Positions 50,842-59,638 of a stretch of 64,000 bases of DNA are shown in pieces. This DNA is from Nocardia africana NBRC 100379 (lineage in GTDB: Bacteria > Actinomycetota > Actinomycetes > Mycobacteriales > Mycobacteriaceae). The notes below the pieces were generated by a model that saw nothing but the letters and a program-made list of their open reading frames with translations, was not told the DNA's origin and made no database searches. Each line of letters begins with the position of its first letter. Position 1 is the stretch's first letter. A program made the translations under genes and the position numbers. The DNA lies in the NCBI RefSeq assembly GCF_001612635.1, contig NZ_BDAV01000020.1, positions 62,001 to 126,000 of the forward strand, given 5' to 3'.

Positions 50842-53076
50842 TCAGGCCAGGTCGAAACGATCCAGGTTCATCACCTTGACCCACGCGGCGACGAAGTCCT
50901 CGACGAACTTGCGTTCGTTGTCGTCCTGCGCGTACACCTCCACGAGCGCACGCAGCTGCGAGTTCGAACCGAACACCAGATCGACACGGCTGGCGGTCCA
51001 CACCGTTTTTCCGGTCGAGCGATCGTTCCCGGTGTAGATGCCCTCCTCCGTCGTGGACGGACTCCAAACAGTGCCCATATCAAGCAGATTCACGAAGAAG
51101 TCGTTGCTCAGCGCCCCAGGGGTGTCCGTGAAGACCCCGTGAGGTGTCCCGTTGTGGGTGGCGCCCAATACCCGCAGCCCGCCGACCAGAACCACCAGCT
51201 CCGGAATCGTCAGAGTCAAGAGATTGGCTCGGTCCACCAGCTGGAACTCCGCCGGCAGGCGGCCGCCCTTGCCGACATAGTTGCGGAAGCCGTCGGCGGT
51301 CGGCTCGAGCGCGGCGAACGACTCCACGTCGGTCTGGTCCTGCGTAGCGTCGGTCCGTCCCGGTACGAAGGGAACCTCGATGTGGAACCCGGCGTTCTCC
51401 GCCGCCCGCTCGACACCGGCGCATCCGGCGAGCACAACCATATCCGCGAAGGAAACCGCCACTCTCCCAGTCTGTTCGGCGTTGAACTCCTCCTGGATGC
51501 CCTCGAGTACGGCGATCACCCGGGCCAGCTCGTCGGGCTCGTTGACCTCCCAGCCGACCTGAGGTTGCAGGCGGATGCGACCACCGTTGGCCCCGCCGCG
51601 CTTGTCACTACCCCGGAACGACGACGCTGCCGCCCACGCCGTCTCGACCAGCTGCGCGACGCTCAACCCGGAGGCGAGCACACGGCGCTTCAGCTCGGCG
51701 ATACCGGCGGCGTCGATCACGTCGTGGTCCGGGGCGGGGATGGGGTCCTGCCACAGCTGAGGCGTGCTGGGCACCTGCGGTCCCAGGTGGCAGATGAGAG
51801 GTCCCATATCGCGGTGGGTCAGCTTGTACCACGCCTTGGCGAACTCGTCGGCCAGTTCCTGCGGGTTCTGCAGCCAACGACGCGTGATCTGTTCATAGCT
51901 CGGGTCGAATCGCAGGGCCAGATCGGTGGTGAGCATGACGGGGGTGTGTGTTTTCCCGGGCACGTGTGCGTCGGGGACTGTCCCCGTCCCGGCTCCATCC
52001 TTCGGAACCCATTGCTTGGCCCCGGCCGGCGACGTGCTCAGCTCCCACTCGTAGCCGTACAAGGTCTCCAGGAAGGAGTTGTCCCACGTCGTCGGGGTCG
52101 GCGTCCAGGCACCCTCCAACCCACTGGTGATGGCATCCTCGCCGGCGCCGGTGCCGAAGGACGAACGCCATCCGAGCCCCTGCTCTTCGAGCGGTGCCGC
52201 CTCCGGCTCGGGTCCGACGTCGCCGGCCGGGCCCGCGCCGTGGGTCTTGCCGAAGGTGTGACCACCGACGATCAGCGCCGCGGTCTCGACATCGTTCATG
52301 GCCATCCGCCGGAAGGTTTCGCGAATGTCGTCGGCGGCCAGCAGCGGATCCGGATTGCCTTGGGGCCCTTCGGGATTGACGTAGATCAAGCCCATCTGCA
52401 CGGCGGCGAGCGGGTTTTCCAGCTCGCGGTCACCGGAATAGCGCTCATCGGCGAGCCACGTCTGCTCCGGCCCCCAGTAGACGTCTTCCTCCGGCTCCCA
52501 CCGGTCCACGCGACCGCCTCCGAACCCGGCGGTCCGCAGGCCCATATCCTCGAGCGCCACATTGCCCGCGTAGACGATGAGGTCGGCCCACGACAGCTTG
52601 TTGCCGTACTTCTGCTTCACCGGCCACAACAGCCGACGCGCCTTGTCGAGGTTCGCGTTGTCGGGCCAGCTGTTCAGCGGCGCGAATCGTTGCATTCCGG
52701 CGCCGGCGCCGCCGCGGCCGTCGTGGATGCGGTAGGTGCCCGCCGCATGCCAGGCCATCCGGACGAAGAACGGACCGTAGTGGCCGTAGTCGGCGGGCCA
52801 CCACTCCTGTGATGTGTGCATCACCTCGACGATGTCCGCCTTCACCGCGGACAGATCCAGCAACCGGAACTCCGCACCGTAGTCGTAGTCGGAGTCGAAG
52901 GGACTGATCTCGGCCGGGTTCTTCTGCAGAATCTTCAGGTTGACCTGGTTCGGCCACCACGCGCGGTTGCTGCCGCCACCCTGGACCGGGTGCGTGAGGC
53001 GACCGGACATGACGGGGCAGCCGGATACTGCGGGTACGGTCTCGGCCTCGCCGATGGACGGATATTCCTCAGGCAC
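50842..53076 (-). CDS. katG: Catalase-peroxidase
   Basis: The 744-residue product is a full-length KatG with two peroxidase-like halves. The N-terminal half has the distal site RMAWHAAGTYR (Arg, Trp, His), the MGLIYVNPEG tyrosine of the Met-Tyr-Trp adduct, and the proximal-haem VGGHTFGKTHG. It removes hydrogen peroxide and activates isoniazid in mycobacteria. No furA-type regulator is adjacent, unlike mycobacterial katG. It sits between the propane operon and the divergent activator gene; the 226-bp divergent region holds an activator palindrome and a 9-bp-arm inverted repeat near the katG start. Confidence 0.96.
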   Translation of the reverse strand: MPEEYPSIGEAETVPAVSGCPVMSGRLTHPVQGGGSNRAWWPNQVNLKILQKNPAEISPFDSDYDYGAEFRLLDLSAVKADIVEVMHTSQEWWPADYGHYGPFFVRMAWHAAGTYRIHDGRGGAGAGMQRFAPLNSWPDNANLDKARRLLWPVKQKYGNKLSWADLIVYAGNVALEDMGLRTAGFGGGRVDRWEPEEDVYWGPEQTWLADERYSGDRELENPLAAVQMGLIYVNPEGPQGNPDPLLAADDIRETFRRMAMNDVETAALIVGGHTFGKTHGAGPAGDVGPEPEAAPLEEQGLGWRSSFGTGAGEDAITSGLEGAWTPTPTTWDNSFLETLYGYEWELSTSPAGAKQWVPKDGAGTGTVPDAHVPGKTHTPVMLTTDLALRFDPSYEQITRRWLQNPQELADEFAKAWYKLTHRDMGPLICHLGPQVPSTPQLWQDPIPAPDHDVIDAAGIAELKRRVLASGLSVAQLVETAWAAASSFRGSDKRGGANGGRIRLQPQVGWEVNEPDELARVIAVLEGIQEEFNAEQTGRVAVSFADMVVLAGCAGVERAAENAGFHIEVPFVPGRTDATQDQTDVESFAALEPTADGFRNYVGKGGRLPAEFQLVDRANLLTLTIPELVVLVGGLRVLGATHNGTPHGVFTDTPGALSNDFFVNLLDMGTVWSPSTTEEGIYTGNDRSTGKTVWTASRVDLVFGSNSQLRALVEVYAQDDNERKFVEDFVAAWVKVMNLDRFDLA

Positions 53077-53110
53077 AGCTCTTCCTTTCGGACAGGGGTA
53101 GGTCGGGTGC

Positions 53111-53134
53111 CGATCCCGGCGACAACCGGGATCG
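53111..53134. promoter_or_regulatory. Inverted repeat upstream of katG
   Basis: CGATCCCGG and CCGGGATCG, perfect 9-bp arms around CGACAA, 35-58 bp upstream of katG. It may be an operator or a leader hairpin. Confidence 0.45.
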
Positions 53135-53227
53135 TTCGAAGCGCCGGTCGCGGCCGAGCCACAGACATCGCCCCGGAATCACCGCGCACCGACGAAGAGA
53201 TGGTGAGGTGGGCCGAGATACCCCGAC

Positions 53228-53242
53228 GTCTCAAAATGAGAT
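53228..53242. promoter_or_regulatory. Activator palindrome upstream of the regulator gene
   Basis: GTCTCAAAATGAGAT matches the prmA palindrome GTCTCA-N3-TGAGAC except for the last base. It lies about 60 bp upstream of the regulator and about 150 bp upstream of katG, so autoregulation and an effect on katG are both possible. Confidence 0.65.
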
Positions 53243-53302
53243 CTGGCTCACACTGACGCCGGGTAGCGTAATTGTGCGCGGACTCGAAGATGAGGTAGAT
53301 CG

Positions 53303-55063
53303 ATGGTGAGCGACGAAGACACCAGCACTCGGCTGTTGCTGGCACGGGATCAGTTCCTGAACTCCGGATCTGTCGACGACGTACTCGTTTCGGGCACGGT
53401 GCGAAATTCCTGGCAACGGTCCCGCGAGCTTCGGGTGCATCCCGATCGCGTGGACTTGCCTTTCGTGCGGGAACCGGATCTGGAATCTCCACTCGTCACC
53501 GCGGCCGGCCCGGTAATCCACCGACTTGCCGACGATCTGGCCACCCAGGCCGTCAGCGTCATATTGAGCTCCGCGGACGGTTTGATTCTCGATCGCGTCG
53601 CCGCCGACGCGCGAATACGTCGTACCCTCGACTCTGTTCAGCTGGCTTCCGGTTACAGCTACGCCGAGAAGTTCGTGGGTACCAACGGGATCGGCACGGC
53701 CCTCGAGACCGGACGGCCGACGTTCATCCGCGGCGGCGAGCACTACCTCGGGGCACTCGGCCAACTCGCCTGTGCCGGCGCGCCGATCCGCGATCCCCTG
53801 TCGGGACGCGTGGTCGGGATACTCGACCTCACCTGCTGGGCGCGTCGATCCGATTCGGTGCTGGTCGCCCTCGCGAAGAGCGCGGGCGCGCAGATCGAAG
53901 ACCGGCTGCGCGCGCAGGCCACCGAGAGCGAAGCCGCCTTGATGGAGGCCTATGTGCGGCAGTGCCGCCGTTACCCGGGAGGCGTGCTGGCGGTCGGTGA
54001 CGACGTGATGTTGATGAATCGCTACCTGCGCCAATCACTCGACGCATTGGATCAGCATGCTGTTCTCGAACACGCGACCGACCTTCAACGTTCCTTGTCG
54101 CACACCGTCGGAGCGGTGCTGCCCAGTGGACACTCCGCCAAACTCACCATCGCCGAACGGATCGGCTCGTGCAACGGCCGGACCGACATCGTGGCTCACG
54201 TCGCGCTGACGGGCAGCACGCCGAGCACCTCCGCTCTCGCCGCACGCAGGCCGACGATTCCGGGACTGGCCGGACGAAGCAGTTCATGGCAGCGCAGCTG
54301 CCGGCAGGTCGAGCGGTGCTGCGCCGACCGCAGCTGGGTGGTTCTCGACGGAGAACCCGGCTCCGGGCGCGCCAAACTCGCGGAAATGGTCGCTCGTCAC
54401 GTCCGCCCCGGCCGCGCGGTCCGGGTACTGAGCATCGATGGAGATCACGCAGACGACGACTTTCTGAACATCCTCGAGTACCAAGTCGCCAAGGACGACT
54501 TCGATATCGTCCTCACCGACATCGATGAATTGCCCCGCGACGTCATCGAACCGATGTCGAGCATTCTGCAGTCGTGTGCGGGGCGCGGCTGGATCGCCGC
54601 GACCATCTGCTCCTCGACCCAGTCGCCCGATGTCGAGTCCCAGCTGCTTCCGCTGTTCATGCACACCGTTCCAGTCCCCGCACTGCGCCACCGCATCGAG
54701 GATCTCGACGAGCTGGTGCCTCATCTGCTCCGCGAACTGACCAAAGGAACCGACGTCCAGCTCTCTCCTGCCGCGCACCGCCAGCTGACGAAACTTCCCT
54801 GGCCGGGCAACGTCGCGCAGCTACGGCAGGTCCTCGTCGACACCTTGGCGCGGCAACGCTCGGGAGTCATTGCGGCGGACAAACTTCCACCCGAATGTCA
54901 TTCGCTCAGCCGCCGTACCCTCACCGCCATGGAAGCCCTCGAACGCGACGCCATCATCCGCAGCCTTCTCGATCACAACGGCGACAAACAAGCGGCCGCG
55001 GCCGACCTCGGCATCTCCCGCGCCACCATGTACCGCAAGATCCGGCAATTCAGCATCGCCTGA
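53303..55063 (+). CDS. mimR: MimR/AcoR-type transcriptional activator
   Basis: The 586-residue product has an N-terminal GAF-type sensor (about 75-205, GTNGIGTAL), a degenerate AAA+ module (about 320-500; GEPGSGRAKLAE in place of a standard Walker A, and no GAFTGA sigma-54 loop), and a C-terminal Fis-type helix-turn-helix (KQAAAADLGISRATMYRKIRQF). Such proteins activate alkane, acetone or acetoin pathway genes from ordinary sigma-70 promoters. It is divergent from katG and probably drives the propane operon through the GTCTCA palindromes. Confidence 0.85.
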   Translation: MVSDEDTSTRLLLARDQFLNSGSVDDVLVSGTVRNSWQRSRELRVHPDRVDLPFVREPDLESPLVTAAGPVIHRLADDLATQAVSVILSSADGLILDRVAADARIRRTLDSVQLASGYSYAEKFVGTNGIGTALETGRPTFIRGGEHYLGALGQLACAGAPIRDPLSGRVVGILDLTCWARRSDSVLVALAKSAGAQIEDRLRAQATESEAALMEAYVRQCRRYPGGVLAVGDDVMLMNRYLRQSLDALDQHAVLEHATDLQRSLSHTVGAVLPSGHSAKLTIAERIGSCNGRTDIVAHVALTGSTPSTSALAARRPTIPGLAGRSSSWQRSCRQVERCCADRSWVVLDGEPGSGRAKLAEMVARHVRPGRAVRVLSIDGDHADDDFLNILEYQVAKDDFDIVLTDIDELPRDVIEPMSSILQSCAGRGWIAATICSSTQSPDVESQLLPLFMHTVPVPALRHRIEDLDELVPHLLRELTKGTDVQLSPAAHRQLTKLPWPGNVAQLRQVLVDTLARQRSGVIAADKLPPECHSLSRRTLTAMEALERDAIIRSLLDHNGDKQAAAADLGISRATMYRKIRQFSIA

Positions 55064-55071
55064 CGGTAACC

Positions 55072-55088
55072 CCACCGGCCGCCGGTGG
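55072..55088. terminator. Short hairpin after the activator gene
   Basis: CCACCGG (55072-55078) and CCGGTGG (55082-55088), 7-bp arms around a 3-nt loop, just after the activator stop and before a convergent gene. Confidence 0.45.
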
Positions 55089-55115
55089 ACCACCGAAACT
55101 GCCCGGCCGGGCGCC

Positions 55116-55499
55116 TCAGGTCCGGTCGAGCACGCTGGTGGGGACGCCGTAGGGCAGGAAACGCACCCTACGGCGTTCGTCGGTGTTGTCGCGATGTGCG
55201 CGGAGGGCCTCGAGTTCGGTCGCGAAGACCTGCTCGACCCGGGCCTCACCCGCGTCGTCGACGCTGTAGATGGCCCACACTCCGCTGCCGGTCTCGCCGG
55301 TCGTCGTGTCGTCCGGTTCCGGCGACCGCGCGCGTTCCGGCTGCACGAACTGGCCGAACAGCGACGTCAGCGAGTTGGCGGTGGTGCGGTCGAGGTATCC
55401 GGCGGCCTTCCCGAGCAGGTCGCGGAACTCGACTTCGGCCTCGCGCAGAGCGCGCTCGAATTCTTCCGGATCGATCCCGAAAGGCCCGTTGTTTGCCAT
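55116..55499 (-). CDS. Conserved hypothetical protein
   Basis: The ATG at 55499 follows GGGAGG and gives 127 residues. The opening (MANNGPFGIDPEEFERALREAE) and a long first helix are followed by a central Glu/Ser-rich spacer and a strand-containing C-terminal half ending FLPYGVPTSVLDRT. No family or motif is recognised. It is divergent from the sugar ABC transporter and convergent with the activator gene; its link to either is unknown. Confidence 0.65.
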   Translation of the reverse strand: MANNGPFGIDPEEFERALREAEVEFRDLLGKAAGYLDRTTANSLTSLFGQFVQPERARSPEPDDTTTGETGSGVWAIYSVDDAGEARVEQVFATELEALRAHRDNTDERRRVRFLPYGVPTSVLDRT

Positions 55500-55866
55500 C
55501 TCGATCCTCCCGAGGACGACGTCGGCGCTATGTGTCCAGTATGCCGCGCTCGGGCGTCGAGTGGGTTGATCAATGTTTGCTCCGCAGGCGGATGGGAGTA
55601 CCAGGCGCCGATGCCAGCCCGTGAGGTGGCCGCGCGATTCACCACGACCAGCGCCGATCATGAGGTCCGTCTCCCTCGAGGCCGACACCGGGCGGTTCAC
55701 GAGCGATTGCCGGGAATCTGCCGCGTATCTATGGGCTGCTCCCGCCCGCTCACGAGCCGGAGCATTCGTTCGGCCGGTCTCGTGTGGATTTCCAGACGAA
55801 TCCGCCACTGCGGTATTACGTTCTTCTGCAATGAAGTTCGCTTGTTGCAGCCGAACGGGGGCGCGG
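55500..55866. other. 367-bp divergent intergenic region
   Basis: It separates the hypothetical gene from the ABC transporter binding protein. I see no convincing reading frame; frames running upstream of the binding protein start look non-coding. TATTAC near 55814 is a possible -10 element. No clear operator palindrome is visible. Confidence 0.4.
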
Positions 55867-57186
55867 GTGGCATCGACTCGGAGGTTCGACCGGCGCACGC
55901 TCCTGCGAGGTGCTGCGGCGGCCGGGGCGGCAGCGGCCGCGTCCTCGATGACCGGCTGCGGCGACAACGACGACGCGCTCACCTTCTTCTTCCAGGCCAA
56001 ACCCGACGAGGCGAAGGTCCGGCTGGCGATCATCGACGAGTTCCGCAAGCTACATCCCGAGATCAAGGTGCGAACCCAGATGTCGGGACCCGATCCGCAG
56101 ACCCAGATCCTCACCTACTGCGCGGGCGGTAAATGCCCGGACGTGCTGATGTCGTGGGACCTGTCCTATTCCTTCCTCGCCGAACGCGGCATATTCGAAA
56201 ACCTCGACACGATCCTGGACAAGGACCCGGCGTATGCCGCCGAGCTGAAGAAGGACAGTTCGACCGCCCTGTACAACACGTTCCGCTACAAGAACGCGCA
56301 GTACGCACTACCCGAGCAATGGGCCGGAATCTTCCTGTACTACAACAAGAAGCTCTTCGCCGACGCCAAACTCTCCCCTCCACCCGCACGGTGGGAGGAC
56401 GCCTGGAGTTTCGACGAATTCCTCGACGCCGCACAGGCGCTGACCAAACGCGACAGCTCCGGCGACGTCACCCAGTGGGGATTCGTGGATCCCTGGACCG
56501 TCTACTATTCCGCCAGCTGCTTCGGCATGAACAACGGCGTGGAATGGTTCACCCCGTCCATCGACCCGACCCGCACCAATATCGATAAGGACGCCTTCAT
56601 CGAGGGCGTCCAGTTCTATACCGACCTGTCCACTCGGCATCGGGTGATGCCGAAAATCGAATTCCAGCAATCGCTTTCGTCGTCGGACATGTTCGCCCAG
56701 GGCAAAGCCGCGATGGCACTGTCGGGACACTGGATGTACAGCGCCTACACCGGACAGCCGGACCTGGACTTCGACGTCACGGTGCTGCCGGTCGGCCCGC
56801 GCGGTACCGCCGCTCGCTCCGACATCGGCACTACCGGCCTGTCGATCGCGGCCGACAGCCCGCGCAAGGAGCAGGCCTGGGAATTCGTCAAATTCGCCAC
56901 CGGACCGGTCGGTCAGGCGGTCATCGCGAAATCGGGACTGTTCGTCCCCGCCTTGAAATCGGCGCTCGCCTCCGACGGATTCGCGCAGGCCCACACGAGA
57001 GTGCACAACCTCGAGGTGTTCCACGGCGGCGATCACGCCAGCAACCTGCCGGTCACGCCCGCATGGCCACGCGTCGACGCGGTGATCCAGCAGGGATACG
57101 ACCACGTGTTCCGCGGGGCCGCGCCCGCGGAGTGGTTCAAGCAGGGCCTCGCCGGCCAGATCAACGACCTCCTGGAGGCACAGTGA
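55867..57186 (+). CDS. Sugar ABC transporter solute-binding lipoprotein
   Basis: From GTG 55867 the product is 439 residues (ATG 55831 would add twelve). The N-terminus has a twin-arginine motif (FDRRTLLRG) and a lipobox ending SMTGC, so it is probably a Tat-exported lipoprotein. The body is a family 1 (MalE-like) binding protein: FFFQAKPDEAKVRLAIIDEF at the start, DVLMSWDLSYSFLAERG, and the aromatic sugar pocket (WGFVDPWTVYY). It delivers a carbohydrate to the two downstream permeases; no ATPase is in the operon, so a shared MsiK-type subunit is likely. Confidence 0.88.
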   Translation: MASTRRFDRRTLLRGAAAAGAAAAASSMTGCGDNDDALTFFFQAKPDEAKVRLAIIDEFRKLHPEIKVRTQMSGPDPQTQILTYCAGGKCPDVLMSWDLSYSFLAERGIFENLDTILDKDPAYAAELKKDSSTALYNTFRYKNAQYALPEQWAGIFLYYNKKLFADAKLSPPPARWEDAWSFDEFLDAAQALTKRDSSGDVTQWGFVDPWTVYYSASCFGMNNGVEWFTPSIDPTRTNIDKDAFIEGVQFYTDLSTRHRVMPKIEFQQSLSSSDMFAQGKAAMALSGHWMYSAYTGQPDLDFDVTVLPVGPRGTAARSDIGTTGLSIAADSPRKEQAWEFVKFATGPVGQAVIAKSGLFVPALKSALASDGFAQAHTRVHNLEVFHGGDHASNLPVTPAWPRVDAVIQQGYDHVFRGAAPAEWFKQGLAGQINDLLEAQ

Positions 57187-57294
57187 GCGACAATCGCGCA
57201 GCGGCTCGCTGTGCCGACCGGGTGCGGGTGTCCCGCATATCACGGGGCACAGTGAGCGACAATCGCGCAGCGGCTCGCTGTGCCGACCGGGTGC
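57178..57294 (+). repeat. Tandem 48-bp repeat, each copy a hairpin, between binding protein and permease
   Basis: Identical 48-bp copies at 57178-57225 and 57247-57294 are separated by 21 bp (period 69). Each holds an inverted repeat, GCACAGTGAGC and GCTCGCTGTGC, with 15 nt between (57178-57214 in copy 1); one of the 11 pairs is mismatched. Copy 1 contains the stop codon of the binding-protein gene. The tandem hairpins could stabilise the abundant binding-protein message or slow read-through into the permease genes. Confidence 0.85.
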
Positions 57295-57316
57295 CCGGCA
57301 TCGCACTGGGGGCCGT

Positions 57317-58228
57317 ATGACGACACCACGACGCTCAGCGCTGAGCCGCCGCAAGGCCGCCGCGGGCCGAATGTTCATCGCCCCCAACCTGTTCGCGGTC
57401 GCGGTGTTCATGGCGTTCCCCTTGGTGTTCACGCTGTACCTGAGCCTGCACCGCTGGGATCTGTTCAGTTCGCCGACGTTCGTCGGCATCGGTAACTTCC
57501 GCCGCCTCGTCGCGCACGACCCACTGTTCTGGGTGGCCTTGCGCAACACGGTGATCTTCACCGTCGGCACGCTGATCCCGACCATCGTCATCGGTCTCGC
57601 CGTCGCTGCGGCTCTGAACCGAAAGCTCAAGGGCATAGGCATCTTTCGCAGCATCATGTTCATGCCGCTGGTCGCCTCGACCGTGGCGATGGCGGTGGTC
57701 TGGCGGCTCACCTTCAGCACCGACTACGGGGTGCTCAACACGGCCCTCGGCTGGATCGGGATCGGTCCGGTCCCGTGGCTGACCGATCCCGGGTGGGCGA
57801 TGGTCTCGCTGTGCCTGGTCAGTGTGTGGAAGAGCGTCCCCTTCGTCACCGTCGTCCTGCTCGCGGCCATGCAGGGCATCCCGGACGACGTGTACGAGGC
57901 CGCCAGGATCGACGGCGCCGGGGCTGTGCGCCGGTTCGGCTCGATCACCGTCCCACTGATCCGGCCCGCGCTGGCGTTCGCGTTCGTCATCACGGTCATC
58001 AATTCGTTCCAGGTGTTCGATCAGGCCTACGTTCTGACCGGCGGCAAGGGCGGCCCCGAAACCGGCACGTACGTGCTCGGAATCATGCTGTACCAGAACG
58101 CTTTCTCCTTCGACGACATCGGCTACGCCTGCGCACTCGCCTGGGTGATCTTCGCGATCCTGCTGGTGCTGACATTGCTCCAATTGCGATTCACCCGTGG
58201 CGGCGATGCCTACGAAAGCGAGGCCTAG
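57317..58228 (+). CDS. Sugar ABC transporter permease (first)
   Basis: The 303-residue product has six membrane helices and the permease loop EAARIDGAGAVRRFGSITVPLIRPALAF near residue 200, where the transport ATPase docks. It resembles the MalF/UgpA type. The stop is immediately followed by the next permease gene. It is preceded by the two hairpins, so its expression may be lower than that of the binding protein. Confidence 0.93.
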   Translation: MTTPRRSALSRRKAAAGRMFIAPNLFAVAVFMAFPLVFTLYLSLHRWDLFSSPTFVGIGNFRRLVAHDPLFWVALRNTVIFTVGTLIPTIVIGLAVAAALNRKLKGIGIFRSIMFMPLVASTVAMAVVWRLTFSTDYGVLNTALGWIGIGPVPWLTDPGWAMVSLCLVSVWKSVPFVTVVLLAAMQGIPDDVYEAARIDGAGAVRRFGSITVPLIRPALAFAFVITVINSFQVFDQAYVLTGGKGGPETGTYVLGIMLYQNAFSFDDIGYACALAWVIFAILLVLTLLQLRFTRGGDAYESEA

Positions 58229-59080
58229 GTGGCGACAGCGACCGCGAATCGAGCCGTTCTCCGCCGCACCGGGCGCGGGGTGCTGCTGTATCTGGTGCTG
58301 GTCGCGATGGCCTGGTGCGCACTGTTCCCGCTGCTGTGGGCCCTGTCGAGTTCGTTGAAGAAGCAGGGCAACATCTCCGACACCAGCATCGTCCCGGCCC
58401 GCCCGGCGTGGTCGAACTACCGCGACATCTTCGACCTGATGCCGTTCGGACGGATCTTCTTCAACACCGTTCTCTATGCTGGCTGCGTCACCGCGGGCCA
58501 GGTGTTCTTCTGCTCACTGGCCGGATACGCCTTCGCCCGCTTGCCGTTCAAGGGCCGCGACGTCCTGTTCGTCGCCTACCTCGCCACCCTGATGGTCCCG
58601 GCGACCGTCACGGTCGTCCCCCAGTTCATCCTCATGCGGACCTTCGGCTGGGTGGACAGCCCCCTGGCCATGATCGTGCCGGGCCTGTTCGGCAGCGCCT
58701 TCGGCACCTATCTGATGCGCCAGTTCTTCATCACCCTGCCGGTCGAATTGGAAGAGGCGGCCATTCTCGACGGCTGCTCGGTGTGGCAAACGTACTGGCG
58801 CGTGCTGCTACCGCACGCCCGACCGGCGGTCATGGTCCTCGCGGTACTCACCTGGGTGACGGTGTGGAACGACTTCCTGTGGCCGCTGGTGATGATCCAG
58901 CGCAACGAGATCTCCACGCTCACACTGGGTTTGGTGCGTCTGCAGGGCCAGTACGAAACCAACTGGCCGATCTTGATGGCGACCTCCATCCTGATGGTGG
59001 CGCCGATGCTGCTGATCTACGCGTTCGCCCAGAAGTCGTTCGTGCGGGGAATCGCGATGTCCGGGATGGGTGGACGGTGA
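58229..59080 (+). CDS. Sugar ABC transporter permease (second)
   Basis: The 283-residue product is a MalG/UgpE-type permease with six membrane helices and the loop EEAAILDGCSVWQTYWRVLLP. Its GTG start directly follows the stop of the first permease gene, so it is translationally coupled. The two permeases should form the channel for the sugar presented by the upstream lipoprotein. A small, apparently frameshifted reading frame overlaps its last 11 bp. Confidence 0.93.
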   Translation: MATATANRAVLRRTGRGVLLYLVLVAMAWCALFPLLWALSSSLKKQGNISDTSIVPARPAWSNYRDIFDLMPFGRIFFNTVLYAGCVTAGQVFFCSLAGYAFARLPFKGRDVLFVAYLATLMVPATVTVVPQFILMRTFGWVDSPLAMIVPGLFGSAFGTYLMRQFFITLPVELEEAAILDGCSVWQTYWRVLLPHARPAVMVLAVLTWVTVWNDFLWPLVMIQRNEISTLTLGLVRLQGQYETNWPILMATSILMVAPMLLIYAFAQKSFVRGIAMSGMGGR

Positions 59081-59328
59081 GGCGTTCGACCCCGACCGAA
59101 CCGAAGACGAGCTGGATACGCAGGTGATGCGCGATCGCTGGCTCGGGTTTGCTCCGCGACGCCGTCGACGCGGGCCGCGGCGCGGATCGGCCGGTCACTG
59201 CCACCGGGCCCGAGGGCGAAACCCGCGACAGCTGGAACGCAGCGGTCGAGCGGGCACGCCTCGACGCCCTCTCCGGTGATGTCGACAGCGCCGTGAGTGG
59301 CGGCGGTGAAGACCTGGTCACCCGGTGA
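59070..59328 (+). pseudogene. Small gene with an apparent frameshift at a T-run
   Basis: A GTG at 59070, overlapping the permease stop, opens a frame (DGEAFDPDRTEDELDTQVMRDRWLG) that turns arginine-rich after TTT at 59148-59150. One T fewer restores a protein-like frame (LLRDAVDAGRGADRPVTA, then DSWNAAVERARLDALSG) to a stop at 59326-59328, giving about 85 residues. It is either a real frameshift mutation, a sequencing error or a shift site. The family is unknown. Confidence 0.5.
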
Positions 59329-59380
59329 CCACTGTGGCAGCCTGGAACGTATCCATCCTCCCGGATGCGAAGGACACATC

Positions 59381-59560
59381 ATGTTCACGAATATCATCCA
59401 GCCACTTCAGCAACTCGCCGAACAGAATCGCGATGTCATCGGCTTCGTGGTCATCAATACGGGCAACGCCATACTCGGCGTCGTTCGGTGGGGGCTCGAC
59501 GCCGCCACTCCTCTGCTACAACAGTTCTTCTCCGAATACCCACCCGGCGGAAACTACTGA
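59381..59560 (+). CDS. Small 59-residue protein
   Basis: The ATG at 59381 has AAGGA seven bases upstream. The product is amphipathic and partly hydrophobic (FTNIIQPLQQLAEQNRD, VIGFVVINTGNAILGVVRWG), ending in a Pro/Gly tail. It may associate with the membrane. No family is recognised. It stands alone on its strand, behind the frameshifted gene. Confidence 0.5.
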   Translation: MFTNIIQPLQQLAEQNRDVIGFVVINTGNAILGVVRWGLDAATPLLQQFFSEYPPGGNY

Positions 59561-59638
59561 CGAGCGCTCCGGCTTTCCCTTGGACAGGACGGCCTGCTCG
59601 CTTCGAAACTATTGTGGGCGAATGCTTTCCGCGCCGGA

